Assembly (NCBI GenBank): GCA_964434955.1 | Contig: CAYSXI010000040.1 | Coordinates: forward strand, 1 to 31,184 | Reading direction: 5' to 3' | DNA: 31,184 nucleotides | Source of the DNA: JANQLU01 sp964434955 | Lineage (GTDB): Bacteria > Planctomycetota > Planctomycetia > Pirellulales > Pirellulaceae | In this document: in pieces, positions 9,201 to 15,000 of the stretch | Layout of the letters: each line of letters starts with the position of its first letter | Numbering within the stretch: position 1 is the first letter of the stretch | The notes under the pieces: generated by a model | The model's input: the letters and a program-made list of their open reading frames with translations, nothing else | Database searches by the model: none | What the model was told of the DNA's origin: nothing | Translations under genes and position numbers: made by a program

Positions 9201-9718
9201 AGGAAATACTCGCGAGTGCGGCGGCCGAGGCTTCCGAGTCTGAAAAGCCCGAGTCGAAAACGGATTCGTCCACGCCAATGGAAGAAGCCGTCGTTGCGAA
9301 CGAGGAAAGTACGCCGCTTTCAGCTGCGGAGTATGTACCTCAACAACAGGCGCCTTCGACCGATATCAACGCTTTGCGGCAGCTTGCCAATGAGTCGACT
9401 CGCAAAGCGGTTTCGATCAGCGTCAAAAAACGAACTCGCTCCCTGAAGAGCCTTTACTTGGCATTGGCGGTCGGAGCATTCGCCTTTGGCGGGTTGATGT
9501 TTATGTCAACCGAAAGTGGGCTCAATACGAACTCGTTGTTGTCACTCTGCCTGATCGCCGCGGGTGCCTACTGTGGATTCCGATTCCTCAAGACGGACTC
9601 CGATAACGACTCGGTTTCGGAAAAGAGTGCCGAAAGCAGCTCGCTGTTCAAAAACCTTCTCCCGGGCAAGAAACAAGATTCACCCGAAGAGCCCACGTCA
9701 GAAAAAGGCGATGCGTAA
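3236..9718 (+). CDS. Giant FHA-like / coiled-coil protein with C-terminal membrane hairpin
   Basis: A 2160-residue protein I cannot name. Residues about 17-98 resemble a degenerate FHA (phosphothreonine-binding) domain, with SxH at 58-60, NG at 73-74 and GD at 85-86, but the canonical GR is reversed (Arg43-Gly44). A Cys/His cluster follows at 156-183 with three CDHQP repeats. From about 200 to 1690 the sequence is almost continuous Glu/Gln/Asp/Arg-rich coiled coil, including Ala-rich heptads at 518-660 and exact heptad duplications at 720-740. An acidic, Ser/Glu-rich, probably disordered tail runs to about 2065. Two membrane segments lie at about 2073-2092 and 2100-2118, then a charged end. 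An FHA domain implies a cytoplasmic N-terminus, so the protein would be a membrane-tethered cytoplasmic filament or scaffold (inference). No clear Shine-Dalgarno precedes ATG 3236; a strong terminator follows. Confidence 0.9.
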   Translation: MTDIATSQNCASFFKENPLVFRIANGPYAGQNFSISSEKCLIRGQNQNRAQCAVFRGSQHTIVQDLAGNTRINGQPALESALKQGDCIECGDLQLIVESIKHPTELSANQPAAGLDPVSKHNQEMIEKLEGIQDNLRKLDEPSTTADDPSSETNACNENERCANDGPCDHQPCDHQPCDHQPCEKNRLAPAVENDDSADRASEGFEKAIGKLQTDLIRQIGKCRRDLVRLNRDLESQAQDLDAFKADQPRKMAELFANTQNHSNQLDQLVQQVDRVRSDVLEQVEAKSANFSDSWQQEFDAWKQDSNGRFRELCNDFEQFQLRLVQLADQCERSAEQLASLQVPADPQNELNSLREQTSLSLEQSHMVLGRVDRLTDSLEQMSELLKRQVTQFAEVDEKISGLESNVEQLGQTFESRTREFDSRLNQTERQLHERVESSSQKIHRRLEEAAQSQTDRIDNVDEKLSELKGELNNVAGNANHGHQRVDDVRGQLDNVHEQLEEYENRLESLKSCSSDAQDRASRAQNLAELAETRANEAQCRADEAQCRADEAQNLAENANRDTTETQNRINEVDERATRVQELATAAQELATAAQESAKEAQVNSNEAQEKSSNAENKSEAAQNKSNEAQELASRAKELAGEAKEIANEAQSRSDENHGRWLEVLSRVDELNDRNTEENGRIDDLLDRNNEARERLNELDHRHGEIDRQMGEANSRINEVHGRVDEVHGRVDEVHGRVDENRGRIEEVSGRVDGCLERIDQDSSNWQQVWKRFDENQTRLDSGVQNVENLRDKVAETERQNEALESRLDENRANYETRHAAQEQKLDEIENRVANTESLSSRVQAQGSQIAAQDQRLEELQNQCNDSRERCENLASDLTEQSHQNRQFNQKIDLVHSRIEQIDGNLARIDEIDSSLNDQMQPIHERLAEIKQDNESLQSKIDDQAEQLRQHKQSNSECDRRFFDAQNRLEHLNYRLAELDDIRNQLEDLSSDTRFESWELKKLDFESSIEILKEKHQDHDGQFANLREHFVNQDEKLDQFRQWKEHVRSELTHWTEKSESLAEQLEQIRATMDERTISIDGRFARDRACLDELHRWKNASETQESEWADRADSLTNAVRENREQIDSHKNEVERRVSRLEESCDESEDRARSLQKRWERFETEFGESRSRIESLGESLGESVERVSAFESSLEEVKEHLSRISESDQVTPESFQKLSDSVQENQNKLESVVQLRDALQSLEDRFETEKDQTQSHLDEFRRQLNQHEEVHEALRHEWKSSNQLDGVRETLSELQARCQELDENSVDPNLFNAMRQQFEQLLRDWQESVQKERERNERVDQFESRLDENRDQFTQLQDRVLTEEALSNVQESIEEIRSRLEETANPGQLAELRNAVEQLQQKLANTETNDSSEHDDSISDQIQAVRQTVDASKLESQQQNERLSESISDIQAEIPQLKSEFETQCETLSEQRARMDQWAEAQDEKSNRIDESIRGMNEQFGDFKNQLNQFNERLESLETREQEESKSESDREGSLDEDLAGQLRSEIQESRSDLETTKAQLSSLQEDLEFRQKSLDEKVSDLNLQLEENPNRDQLQKDFTGLVSRFEELESRVDTQPDSNAEANSQIETLETKLESACERFEQLEAMKQQLSELESGLANVLAQQASKDSQSELQPAIQIEQEDPMPTEMPEKPVETDSASNQLPTKSEGEVRENGVDSVSSLHFDQLLSQLRQTESPADETGDGSPGEKQDESQQRAQDLENIYEQAVDSVQQNEPRQISDSNLQDWAGSLGAETESSENNPEHGLDPSVDSTEHESVSDSAGESGRDDEESDSKLEDILNRLSSNDNWSGVVSDTDESDSTHSDIIVENNFSGAEVDIVDDPAPIQESVADVLSRMQLQNPLMDSPEGSDSTTPFGNSPVESGTMPWPAQVPEEKSTSESSLTQESPSGPSSSADQQHVEPEASSGDDVSVQEYMSKLFGRLRGDEADEEILASAAAEASESEKPESKTDSSTPMEEAVVANEESTPLSAAEYVPQQQAPSTDINALRQLANESTRKAVSISVKKRTRSLKSLYLALAVGAFAFGGLMFMSTESGLNTNSLLSLCLIAAGAYCGFRFLKTDSDNDSVSEKSAESSSLFKNLLPGKKQDSPEEPTSEKGDA
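3737..3781 (+). repeat. 3 x 15-bp tandem repeat encoding CDHQP
   Basis: Three identical copies of the 15-bp unit TGCGATCACCAACCT lie in frame within the giant coiled-coil gene, giving three CDHQP pentapeptides (residues 168-182), then Cys183. The copies are identical at the DNA level, which suggests recent expansion. Confidence 0.95.
4844..4885 (+). repeat. 2 x 21-bp tandem repeat (heptad duplication)
   Basis: Two 21-bp units differing at one base, the last (4844-4864 and 4865-4885), encode the heptad EAQCRAD twice; a diverged third copy follows at 4886. They lie in the Ala-rich heptad part of the giant protein. Confidence 0.9.
4976..5017 (+). repeat. 2 x 21-bp tandem repeat (heptad duplication)
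   Basis: Two 21-bp units (4976-4996, 4997-5017) differ at one base and encode QELATAA twice. Further diverged 21-bp periods starting with CAGG continue at 5018 and 5039. Confidence 0.88.
5393..5455 (+). repeat. 3 x 21-bp tandem repeat encoding VHGRVDE
   Basis: Three 21-bp units (5393-5413, 5414-5434, 5435-5455) encode the same heptad VHGRVDE (residues 720-740). Differences between copies are silent. Confidence 0.93.
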
Positions 9719-9748
9719 TTGCGAGCAAGCGCGCGATGAATTCAAACA

Positions 9749-9777
9749 GGGAATCCCGCGAGGGGTTCCCTTTTTTT
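9749..9777 (+). terminator. Rho-independent terminator of the giant coiled-coil gene
   Basis: A 9-bp stem (9749-9757 with 9762-9770, one T-G pair) is closed by a GCGA tetraloop of the GNRA type and followed by seven T (9771-9777). It starts 31 bp after the stop codon. Confidence 0.93.
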
Positions 9778-9812
9778 GTTATTGAACATGAAACGGATTG
9801 CCGCTTCGCCAA

Positions 9813-10568
9813 TCAATCGTCCAATTGGATGGCAGCCCGATCGAAAATCTCAAGCATCATTTTTTCACTGGGTCGATTCAGAACGTATTGCTCCACCCAC
9901 TCACAGGCGCCCGGGCTGCCTGCGGCCTTCATTTGCATGGCTCCCGCCTCAAGATCATAGGGCGTCGACTTGAATTCGAGTCGATCTTGAATCCAAAGCC
10001 ATTGGGCTTCGACCGCTCCAAATGCCATCCCGACGCTGCCGGCGTTTACCATGGTTTTTCCGCCAACCTCTCGCTCGAATTGCATGTGCGTATGCCCGCA
10101 CACAATGGTCTTTTCGGCGACCCGGTCGAATCGTTTTCGAAGAACCTCCCCGTCTGTGTTCCGCGTAAATATATCGCAATCAGATTCTGGCGTTGCGTGG
10201 CAAAAATAAACCTCGCCGATACCTGCACATTCCAACACAGTCGAAAACGACATCGACTGCAACACCACAAGCTGTTCTTCGGTAAGTTGTTCGCCGCACC
10301 ATTTCATCAGGGAGTGAAATGCCAGGGGAACGTTCGGACTTGCTTCACCCTTTTGAAACTCAACAACTTCGCGGTCGCCATTGCCGCGAATCCAATGCAA
10401 CGGTTGTTGGATCGCCAAAAGGCGTTCCAAAGTTTGCCTTGGCATCGGCCCAGGCAGGACATCGCCACCAATGACGACCTGTTCCACATCAAGGCCTTCA
10501 AGATCGGCAAGAACAGCTTCCAGAGCCGGCAGATTGCCATGGATATCAAACAGAGCTGCAATTCCCAA
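9813..10568 (-). CDS. Calcineurin-like metallophosphoesterase
   Basis: The 251-residue protein carries the full metal-binding set of the calcineurin-like phosphoesterase fold: Asp8-x-His10 (FDIHGN), GGD with Asp36, GNGD with Asn63 and Asp65, His124 (FCHATPES), and GHTH with His159 and His161. The later NAGSVG motif (175-180) is typical of the YfcE/MJ0936-like branch, which are small phosphodiesterases or phosphatases. The substrate cannot be inferred. The start is TTG at 10568, preceded by GGAAGGAA at a plausible distance. It begins 30 bp after the stop of the TIM-barrel gene and is probably the last gene of the queF operon. Confidence 0.9.
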   Translation of the reverse strand: MGIAALFDIHGNLPALEAVLADLEGLDVEQVVIGGDVLPGPMPRQTLERLLAIQQPLHWIRGNGDREVVEFQKGEASPNVPLAFHSLMKWCGEQLTEEQLVVLQSMSFSTVLECAGIGEVYFCHATPESDCDIFTRNTDGEVLRKRFDRVAEKTIVCGHTHMQFEREVGGKTMVNAGSVGMAFGAVEAQWLWIQDRLEFKSTPYDLEAGAMQMKAAGSPGACEWVEQYVLNRPSEKMMLEIFDRAAIQLDD

Positions 10569-10598
10569 AGTCGCGTTCCTTCCCGGTTCGATTTGCCC

Positions 10599-11585
10599 TT
10601 ATTTCGAAATAGAAGCGTACGTCCTTCGCCGGAAATCCAAGCCCGCTTGAGTCAGCATTTCACAAAAGTCTCGCAGCGCAATTCCGAATCCGTCTGGACC
10701 ACTAAAGCCGCCAAACTGCCCGCCGCCCTTCACATGCGGTTCCATATCGATGAACAATCCGGGAATGTCGCGCTGAGCAACTCGTTCCTCAATCGCTTCC
10801 AGGTTCTCCTTTAAAATCGGGAGAATCTCGGCATGCCCCGACTGCCCCAAGCTGGGCGGAACAAAATGTCTCAATGATTCTTCATCGACGTGTTCGATTC
10901 GTTGGACCGGCCCCGGGTGGCGATAGTCCTTGATGTGAATCCAGCCCAGATGCGGCAACATCAGTCGGAATTGCTCCACCACCTGTTCCGTCGAATACCC
11001 CTGAGTCACGAGATTCCCACCGTCAAAAATAAGCACCAGGGCAGGGTGGTTGACCCGCTTTTGAATCTCCAGAAGCAATTCCGCGTTTTGACCAACCAGG
11101 TTCGCTTCGACTTCCAGTCCAAAGGTCAATCCTTTTTCGTCGCAAGCCTTGGCAATTTCCAGGAGTTGTTTTGCGACAAGCTCAACATGTTCGGACGGCT
11201 GCGTTCCCTTGGGATGGTAAAACGAAAAGCCACGAATCAAACGAGCGTCGAATCGTTCTGCAAGTTCCACCGCTCGAGCGACCTGTTCATCGAGATATTG
11301 CTCGAAAGGAATAAAGGCGTTGGAAGTTCCATCATCGACATCAAGCAACTTCACCTTTCCAATCGGCGAGCCAATCGAAGACACCTTCAATTGATAGTCG
11401 TCCATGGAACGGCGGACATGCTCGATTTCCTCGTCGTCAAGTTGCATGACATTTTTGACGCCCTTGCCCACATCAACAAACCGAATCGAAAAGTATTCCA
11501 TGCCCAACGCAGCGAAGGCAGAAAACTGTTGGTCGATCGTCTTCCCAATGGCGGCTTCGTCGGCAAATCCCGAAAGCAAAATCAT
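10599..11585 (-). CDS. Sugar phosphate isomerase/epimerase-like TIM-barrel protein
   Basis: The 328-residue protein fits the xylose isomerase-like TIM-barrel / AP endonuclease family 2 superfamily, a frequent planctomycete fold acting on sugars or sugar derivatives with a divalent metal. Probable metal ligands are Glu158 or Glu160 (GLEVEAN), Asp188 (FDGGN), His217 (WIHIKD, with Asp220) and Glu282 (IDMEPH). There is no signal peptide, so it should be cytoplasmic. Its start codon overlaps the queF stop in an ATGA arrangement (11582-11585), indicating translational coupling. The substrate is unknown, and a link to queuosine metabolism is suggested only by position. Confidence 0.88.
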   Translation of the reverse strand: MILLSGFADEAAIGKTIDQQFSAFAALGMEYFSIRFVDVGKGVKNVMQLDDEEIEHVRRSMDDYQLKVSSIGSPIGKVKLLDVDDGTSNAFIPFEQYLDEQVARAVELAERFDARLIRGFSFYHPKGTQPSEHVELVAKQLLEIAKACDEKGLTFGLEVEANLVGQNAELLLEIQKRVNHPALVLIFDGGNLVTQGYSTEQVVEQFRLMLPHLGWIHIKDYRHPGPVQRIEHVDEESLRHFVPPSLGQSGHAEILPILKENLEAIEERVAQRDIPGLFIDMEPHVKGGGQFGGFSGPDGFGIALRDFCEMLTQAGLDFRRRTYASISK

Positions 11586-11974
11586 GCAGAGCCTCCGACC
11601 ATCAACGGATTTTCAACAGGGTTGTCCGGGTGGTAGACAACGATTTCGCTCGAGATCCCGCCACGAGGCGTAAAGCGAGCTACAACAACCGCGTATCGCG
11701 GTTGAACCACGGCGACAAAATCATCCATGATTCGGTTGGTGACATTTTCGTAGAAGATTCCCTCGTTTCGGAATCGTTGCAAGTACATTTTCAGGCTTTT
11801 CAGTTCAATGCACTTCTCGTTGGGCGTATAACGAAAAATCAAAGTGCCAAAATCCGGCTGCCCCGTCTTTGGACATACGGAAGTGAACTCGGGGCACTCA
11901 ATTTCGATCGTGTATTGGCGATTGGGGAATTGATTGTCAAATGTTTCAAGTGTTTCGCGAAATTGGTCGTTCAT
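11582..11974 (-). CDS. queF: NADPH-dependent 7-cyano-7-deazaguanine reductase (preQ0 to preQ1), short QueF type
   Basis: Reduces the nitrile of preQ0 to the aminomethyl group of preQ1 in queuosine synthesis. The 130-residue protein is of the unimodular (Bacillus-like) type. It has the catalytic Cys34 in EFTSVCPKTGQPDFG with Asp41, and the QueF signature IELKSLKMYLQRFRNEG at about 57-73. The substrate Glu is present (Glu76), but the position before it, His in the Bacillus enzyme, is Tyr75 (FYEN). I chose ATG 11974, preceded by AGGGA, over an in-frame ATG at 12007 that lacks a ribosome binding site. It is first in an operon with the TIM-barrel and phosphoesterase genes and divergent from queE. 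Confidence 0.94.
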   Translation of the reverse strand: MNDQFRETLETFDNQFPNRQYTIEIECPEFTSVCPKTGQPDFGTLIFRYTPNEKCIELKSLKMYLQRFRNEGIFYENVTNRIMDDFVAVVQPRYAVVVARFTPRGGISSEIVVYHPDNPVENPLMVGGSA

Positions 11975-12099
11975 GATTCCCTGGTGACAAAACTGGTTTT
12001 TTCTCATTGTGCCGCAGGCCCCCGTTTTCCGCTAGGAGCACCCGGGGTAAAGATTTTTCCGTCGTGGACGAATTCGAATGCCTCAGGTTAAAATCGTCC

Positions 12100-12786
12100 A
12101 TGCGAATTTCCGAGATGTACGTATCGAAACAGGGAGAGGGCCTGCTTACCGGAACGCCAAGCGTTTTTGTAAGGCTCTCAGGTTGCAACCTCCGCTGCGG
12201 ATTCTGCGACACGCCTTTCGCTTCGTGGGCTCCAGAAGGCGACAACTTTGATGTCGAAAAAATCGTTCATTTTGTTTTGGAACAGCAGGTAGATCACGTC
12301 GTCGTTACCGGCGGAGAGCCAATGATTTTCAAAGATCTGCCGGACCTTTGTCGCGAGCTCGGAAAGGCTCAAAAGCACATCACGATCGAAACCGCCGGGA
12401 CCGCCTGGCACGATTTGAAGTGCGACTTGATGTCCATCAGCCCCAAGCTTTCCAATTCAACGCCAGGAAAAAAACAAGCCAGCGACGATTGGATCTTGCG
12501 ACACGAGCAGCGTCGCTATCGACCTGATATCGTTTCTCAAATGCTCGATGCCTACGAATATCAGTTGAAATTTGTGGTCGACAAGCCCGAGGATCTGCGC
12601 GAAATCGAAGGCTACCTCGAAAAGATCCCTGCCAAACCGGGACGGGTCCTTTTGATGCCACAAGGTATCACGACCGAAGAACTGGACGAACGAACTGGCT
12701 GGCTAGGCGATTATTGCAATCAACATGGTTTTGTGTTCTGCGACCGATTGCATATTCGCTGGTATGGCAATCAACGCGGCACTTAA
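12100..12786 (+). CDS. queE: 7-carboxy-7-deazaguanine synthase (radical SAM)
   Basis: Converts 6-carboxy-tetrahydropterin to 7-carboxy-7-deazaguanine in queuosine synthesis. The 228-residue protein opens with ISEMYVSKQGEG (3-14), the substrate-binding start typical of QueE. It has the iron-sulfur cysteines Cys29, Cys33 and Cys36 (CNLRCGFC, the CX3CX2C spacing of radical SAM enzymes) and the SAM-binding GGEP at 71-74. SPKLSNS (114-120), MPQG and the final RLHIRWYGNQRGT are also family-like. ATG 12100 is chosen because the family begins here; the frame is open upstream to 12007. It is divergent from queF across 125 bp. queC and queD are not in the window. Confidence 0.94.
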   Translation: MRISEMYVSKQGEGLLTGTPSVFVRLSGCNLRCGFCDTPFASWAPEGDNFDVEKIVHFVLEQQVDHVVVTGGEPMIFKDLPDLCRELGKAQKHITIETAGTAWHDLKCDLMSISPKLSNSTPGKKQASDDWILRHEQRRYRPDIVSQMLDAYEYQLKFVVDKPEDLREIEGYLEKIPAKPGRVLLMPQGITTEELDERTGWLGDYCNQHGFVFCDRLHIRWYGNQRGT

Positions 12787-12840
12787 AAGATTCATTCGCA
12801 CGTCAGCTTGCCGAATTTCCTGGTTGTCGACGCAGCAAAA

Positions 12841-13209
12841 TCAAACGCTCGATTGCTGCGCGGCTTTCCAAGATTCAATCAATAATTCGACCTGATCCAC
12901 ACTGGAGCGCAGAGACAAAGCCGCCATCTTAAAGTTGGTATGTGACGAGATTTCCGGCTGAATCTCCTCAAACAGTTCGGTTGCTGCTTTCAGCTTCTTC
13001 AACTTCTTGCGACACATTTTTAAATACTGCGGCCAATCTTCGTTCTTCAACGGTTCCCCAAGCGCCAACATGTAATCGTAAAGATCGCGCGCCACCTCAC
13101 GTAACTCATCGTCTTCTTCGGCTTCTTCGCTATGCTTGACGAAGGTTCGCACCATCCACACATGACTGAGCAGCACATCGACCTTTTTGGCAATTTCTTC
13201 TTCTGACAT
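12841..13209 (-). CDS. Small helical protein of unknown function, last gene of the AAA+ operon
   Basis: A 122-residue protein I do not recognise. It is highly charged and predicted all-helical, with acidic stretches (SEEAEEDDELREVARDLYDY) and a Lys-rich helix (KMCRKKLKKLKAA). There is no signal peptide or membrane segment, so it is probably cytoplasmic. ATG 13209 with an upstream GAAG is chosen. The open frame extends to 13335, but that stretch translates a 16-bp tandem repeat and would overlap the AAA+ gene. Its position, 98 bp downstream of the AAA+ ATPase on the same strand, suggests it could be a partner or substrate of the ATPase (inference). Confidence 0.75.
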   Translation of the reverse strand: MSEEEIAKKVDVLLSHVWMVRTFVKHSEEAEEDDELREVARDLYDYMLALGEPLKNEDWPQYLKMCRKKLKKLKAATELFEEIQPEISSHTNFKMAALSLRSSVDQVELLIESWKAAQQSSV

Positions 13210-13216
13210 CAATCTT

Positions 13217-13280
13217 CGCTGGCCTAAAGTTTCGTTGGCGTAAGTTCTCGTTGGCGTAAATTCTCGTTGGCGTAAGTTCT
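13217..13280. repeat. 4 x 16-bp tandem repeat between two operon genes
   Basis: Three near-identical 16-bp units (13233-13248, 13249-13264, 13265-13280; CGTTGGCGTAA(G/A)TTCT) and one diverged unit (13217-13232) lie just upstream of the small helical gene. A 16-bp period does not keep a reading frame, which supports a non-coding role or neutral expansion. Confidence 0.93.
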
Positions 13281-13307
13281 GGTTGTCGAACCGAGAAAAC
13301 GTTTGCA

Positions 13308-14996
13308 TCAGGCGATGGGCTGACACCAGTTGCATTCAAACTCGTGCTGACACTTCTTGCACTTGACTTTCTTACCCAGCCATTTTGCCCCAAGCCGCAG
13401 GTTTTCGCCACAGCCGGCACAAGTGTGAACAAAACGCATACTCTGCAGGTTTTCTTCGTCGACCAGACTTTCTGGAACACCGAGATCGATATCGTCGTGG
13501 CTGAACTCGGTCAGCATTTCGGTTGTCACGGCTTCAATAGTAACAATGCGATTGGCAAGTTTCCGGACGGAGTTCTCAAAAATATTTCGAACGGTTCGGC
13601 CGTTTCCAAAATGTCGGTCGCGATTTTCGTAAAGGTGTTTGAATCCGGCAATCAACTTGGCCTGCCCGAGAGAACAAATTCGATAGTGATTTTTGGAACA
13701 CATCAAATCAAAAATTCTTCCCATCTCGGTGGCTTCATAATCGGTGAACTCGATTCGATGCCCGACGCGGGAGGAAAGTCCAGGATTGGCTTGCAATAGC
13801 GTATCCATTTCATTGGGATACCCGGCGAGAATAACAATCAGCCGATCGCGATTGTCCTCCATTCGCTTGAGCAAAGTCTGAATTGCTTCCATACCAAATG
13901 CATCATCGCCCGTCGCCGAGACAAGGCTATAAGCTTCGTCGATAAACAGGACGCCATCCAGCGCATCGTCAATGATCTTGTTGGTTTTCGGCGCCGTTTG
14001 CCCCGCGAACTCCGCGACCAATCCACTGCGATCCGTTTCAATCAAGTGACCCTTTTCCAGGATCCCCATCGCGTTGTAAATCTTGCCAAGGATTCTCGCC
14101 ACGGTTGTTTTTCCCGTACCTGGATTACCGCCAAAAACCATATGCAGACTGATTTTGGTTTCGGGTAGGCCCGCATCGCGGCGCATCTTTTGAACTTTCA
14201 AAAAGTTTATCAGGGTGTTGACCTCGTCTTTGACGGCGGCCATCCCGATCAACTCCTGCAGTTCCTCAAGCGATTCTTCCAGGGAAGGTCGATCGGTTAC
14301 ATTCTCTTTCTCCTCGATCACTTCAACCAGCGAGTCGTCTTTGGGTGCGAACTCCAACTCGGGTTCCTGAAGATACTGGACGCGATCCAATGCGGTGACG
14401 GCCTGGGCTCCACGGTCACGAACTTGACTGCTTTCCGTTCGCTTTCCCGAATTCCACTGTGAATCGTTTGCATGGAGACTGCTAAAGATCTGCTGCTGAA
14501 CCTCGCCCAGTCTTTCTGTTTCCAACGACCGAGCCTGACCGTCTGCCTTCGCGATGATATTTCCCATCCGCATGACCACGGTTTCAAGTTCCGCCATCTT
14601 CGAACGAAGCGGACCGATCGACCGATAGGGACGAACCAAACTATCCCAATCCAAACGCTCTGCTTGGGCGCTAACTTTGCGAATCGCCGCGCGCAAGCTT
14701 TCATTGTCCAACTGGCGATGCCAAAGGTGGAAAAAAAGCACACCGGCCATGACTTCTTCGGATCGCGACCAAACTTTGTCAACGTCAGCAATGGCCACGA
14801 ACAGCTTGACCAGGAACCCCCGATGAAGATCATCCATCATCGTGCGAAAGCCATCGGGCGATTGCGTCAGCAAGTCCGGGTAGCAATCGATGACGATATT
14901 GGCGCTTTCCAGGTAGAGCCGATGGCAATCCTTCAGGCATTGATTGAAGTGATTCAATTCCTGCCGAAATTCGGGCTGAGTAAGATCTCTCGACAT
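13308..14996 (-). CDS. CbxX/CfxQ-type AAA+ ATPase with C-terminal zinc ribbon
   Basis: The 562-residue protein has an N-terminal helical region (1-235) of unknown fold and a AAA+ domain of the CbxX/CfxQ family (about 240-505), related to rubisco-activase-type and EccA chaperones. Visible motifs are Walker A GGNPGTGKTT (289-298), Walker B VLFIDEA (349-355), NPGLSSR with a candidate arginine finger Arg410, and the sensor-2-like GNGRTVRN (465-471). The end is a zinc ribbon with Cys526/Cys529 and Cys546/Cys549, then another CxxC (555/558). I chose ATG 14996, 5 bp past the upstream gene's stop, because the preceding open stretch (to 15200) lies inside the TIGR03790 gene. It is coupled to the TIGR03790 protein and the small helical protein. 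A remodelling chaperone role is inferred. Confidence 0.9.
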   Translation of the reverse strand: MSRDLTQPEFRQELNHFNQCLKDCHRLYLESANIVIDCYPDLLTQSPDGFRTMMDDLHRGFLVKLFVAIADVDKVWSRSEEVMAGVLFFHLWHRQLDNESLRAAIRKVSAQAERLDWDSLVRPYRSIGPLRSKMAELETVVMRMGNIIAKADGQARSLETERLGEVQQQIFSSLHANDSQWNSGKRTESSQVRDRGAQAVTALDRVQYLQEPELEFAPKDDSLVEVIEEKENVTDRPSLEESLEELQELIGMAAVKDEVNTLINFLKVQKMRRDAGLPETKISLHMVFGGNPGTGKTTVARILGKIYNAMGILEKGHLIETDRSGLVAEFAGQTAPKTNKIIDDALDGVLFIDEAYSLVSATGDDAFGMEAIQTLLKRMEDNRDRLIVILAGYPNEMDTLLQANPGLSSRVGHRIEFTDYEATEMGRIFDLMCSKNHYRICSLGQAKLIAGFKHLYENRDRHFGNGRTVRNIFENSVRKLANRIVTIEAVTTEMLTEFSHDDIDLGVPESLVDEENLQSMRFVHTCAGCGENLRLGAKWLGKKVKCKKCQHEFECNWCQPIA

Positions 14997-15000
14997 CCGT

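Noticed and set aside
9798..10814. 338-codon open frame on + opposite the phosphoesterase and TIM-barrel genes
   Set aside because: Both minus-strand genes show complete catalytic motifs; the plus-strand product has none.
11975..12099. Possible preQ1 riboswitch between queF and queE
   Set aside because: I could not find the short stem with A-rich tail pairing of preQ1 classes in either orientation.
13210..13335. Longer N-terminus for the small helical protein
   Set aside because: It would translate a 16-bp tandem repeat and overlap the AAA+ gene; the shorter start has an upstream GAAG.
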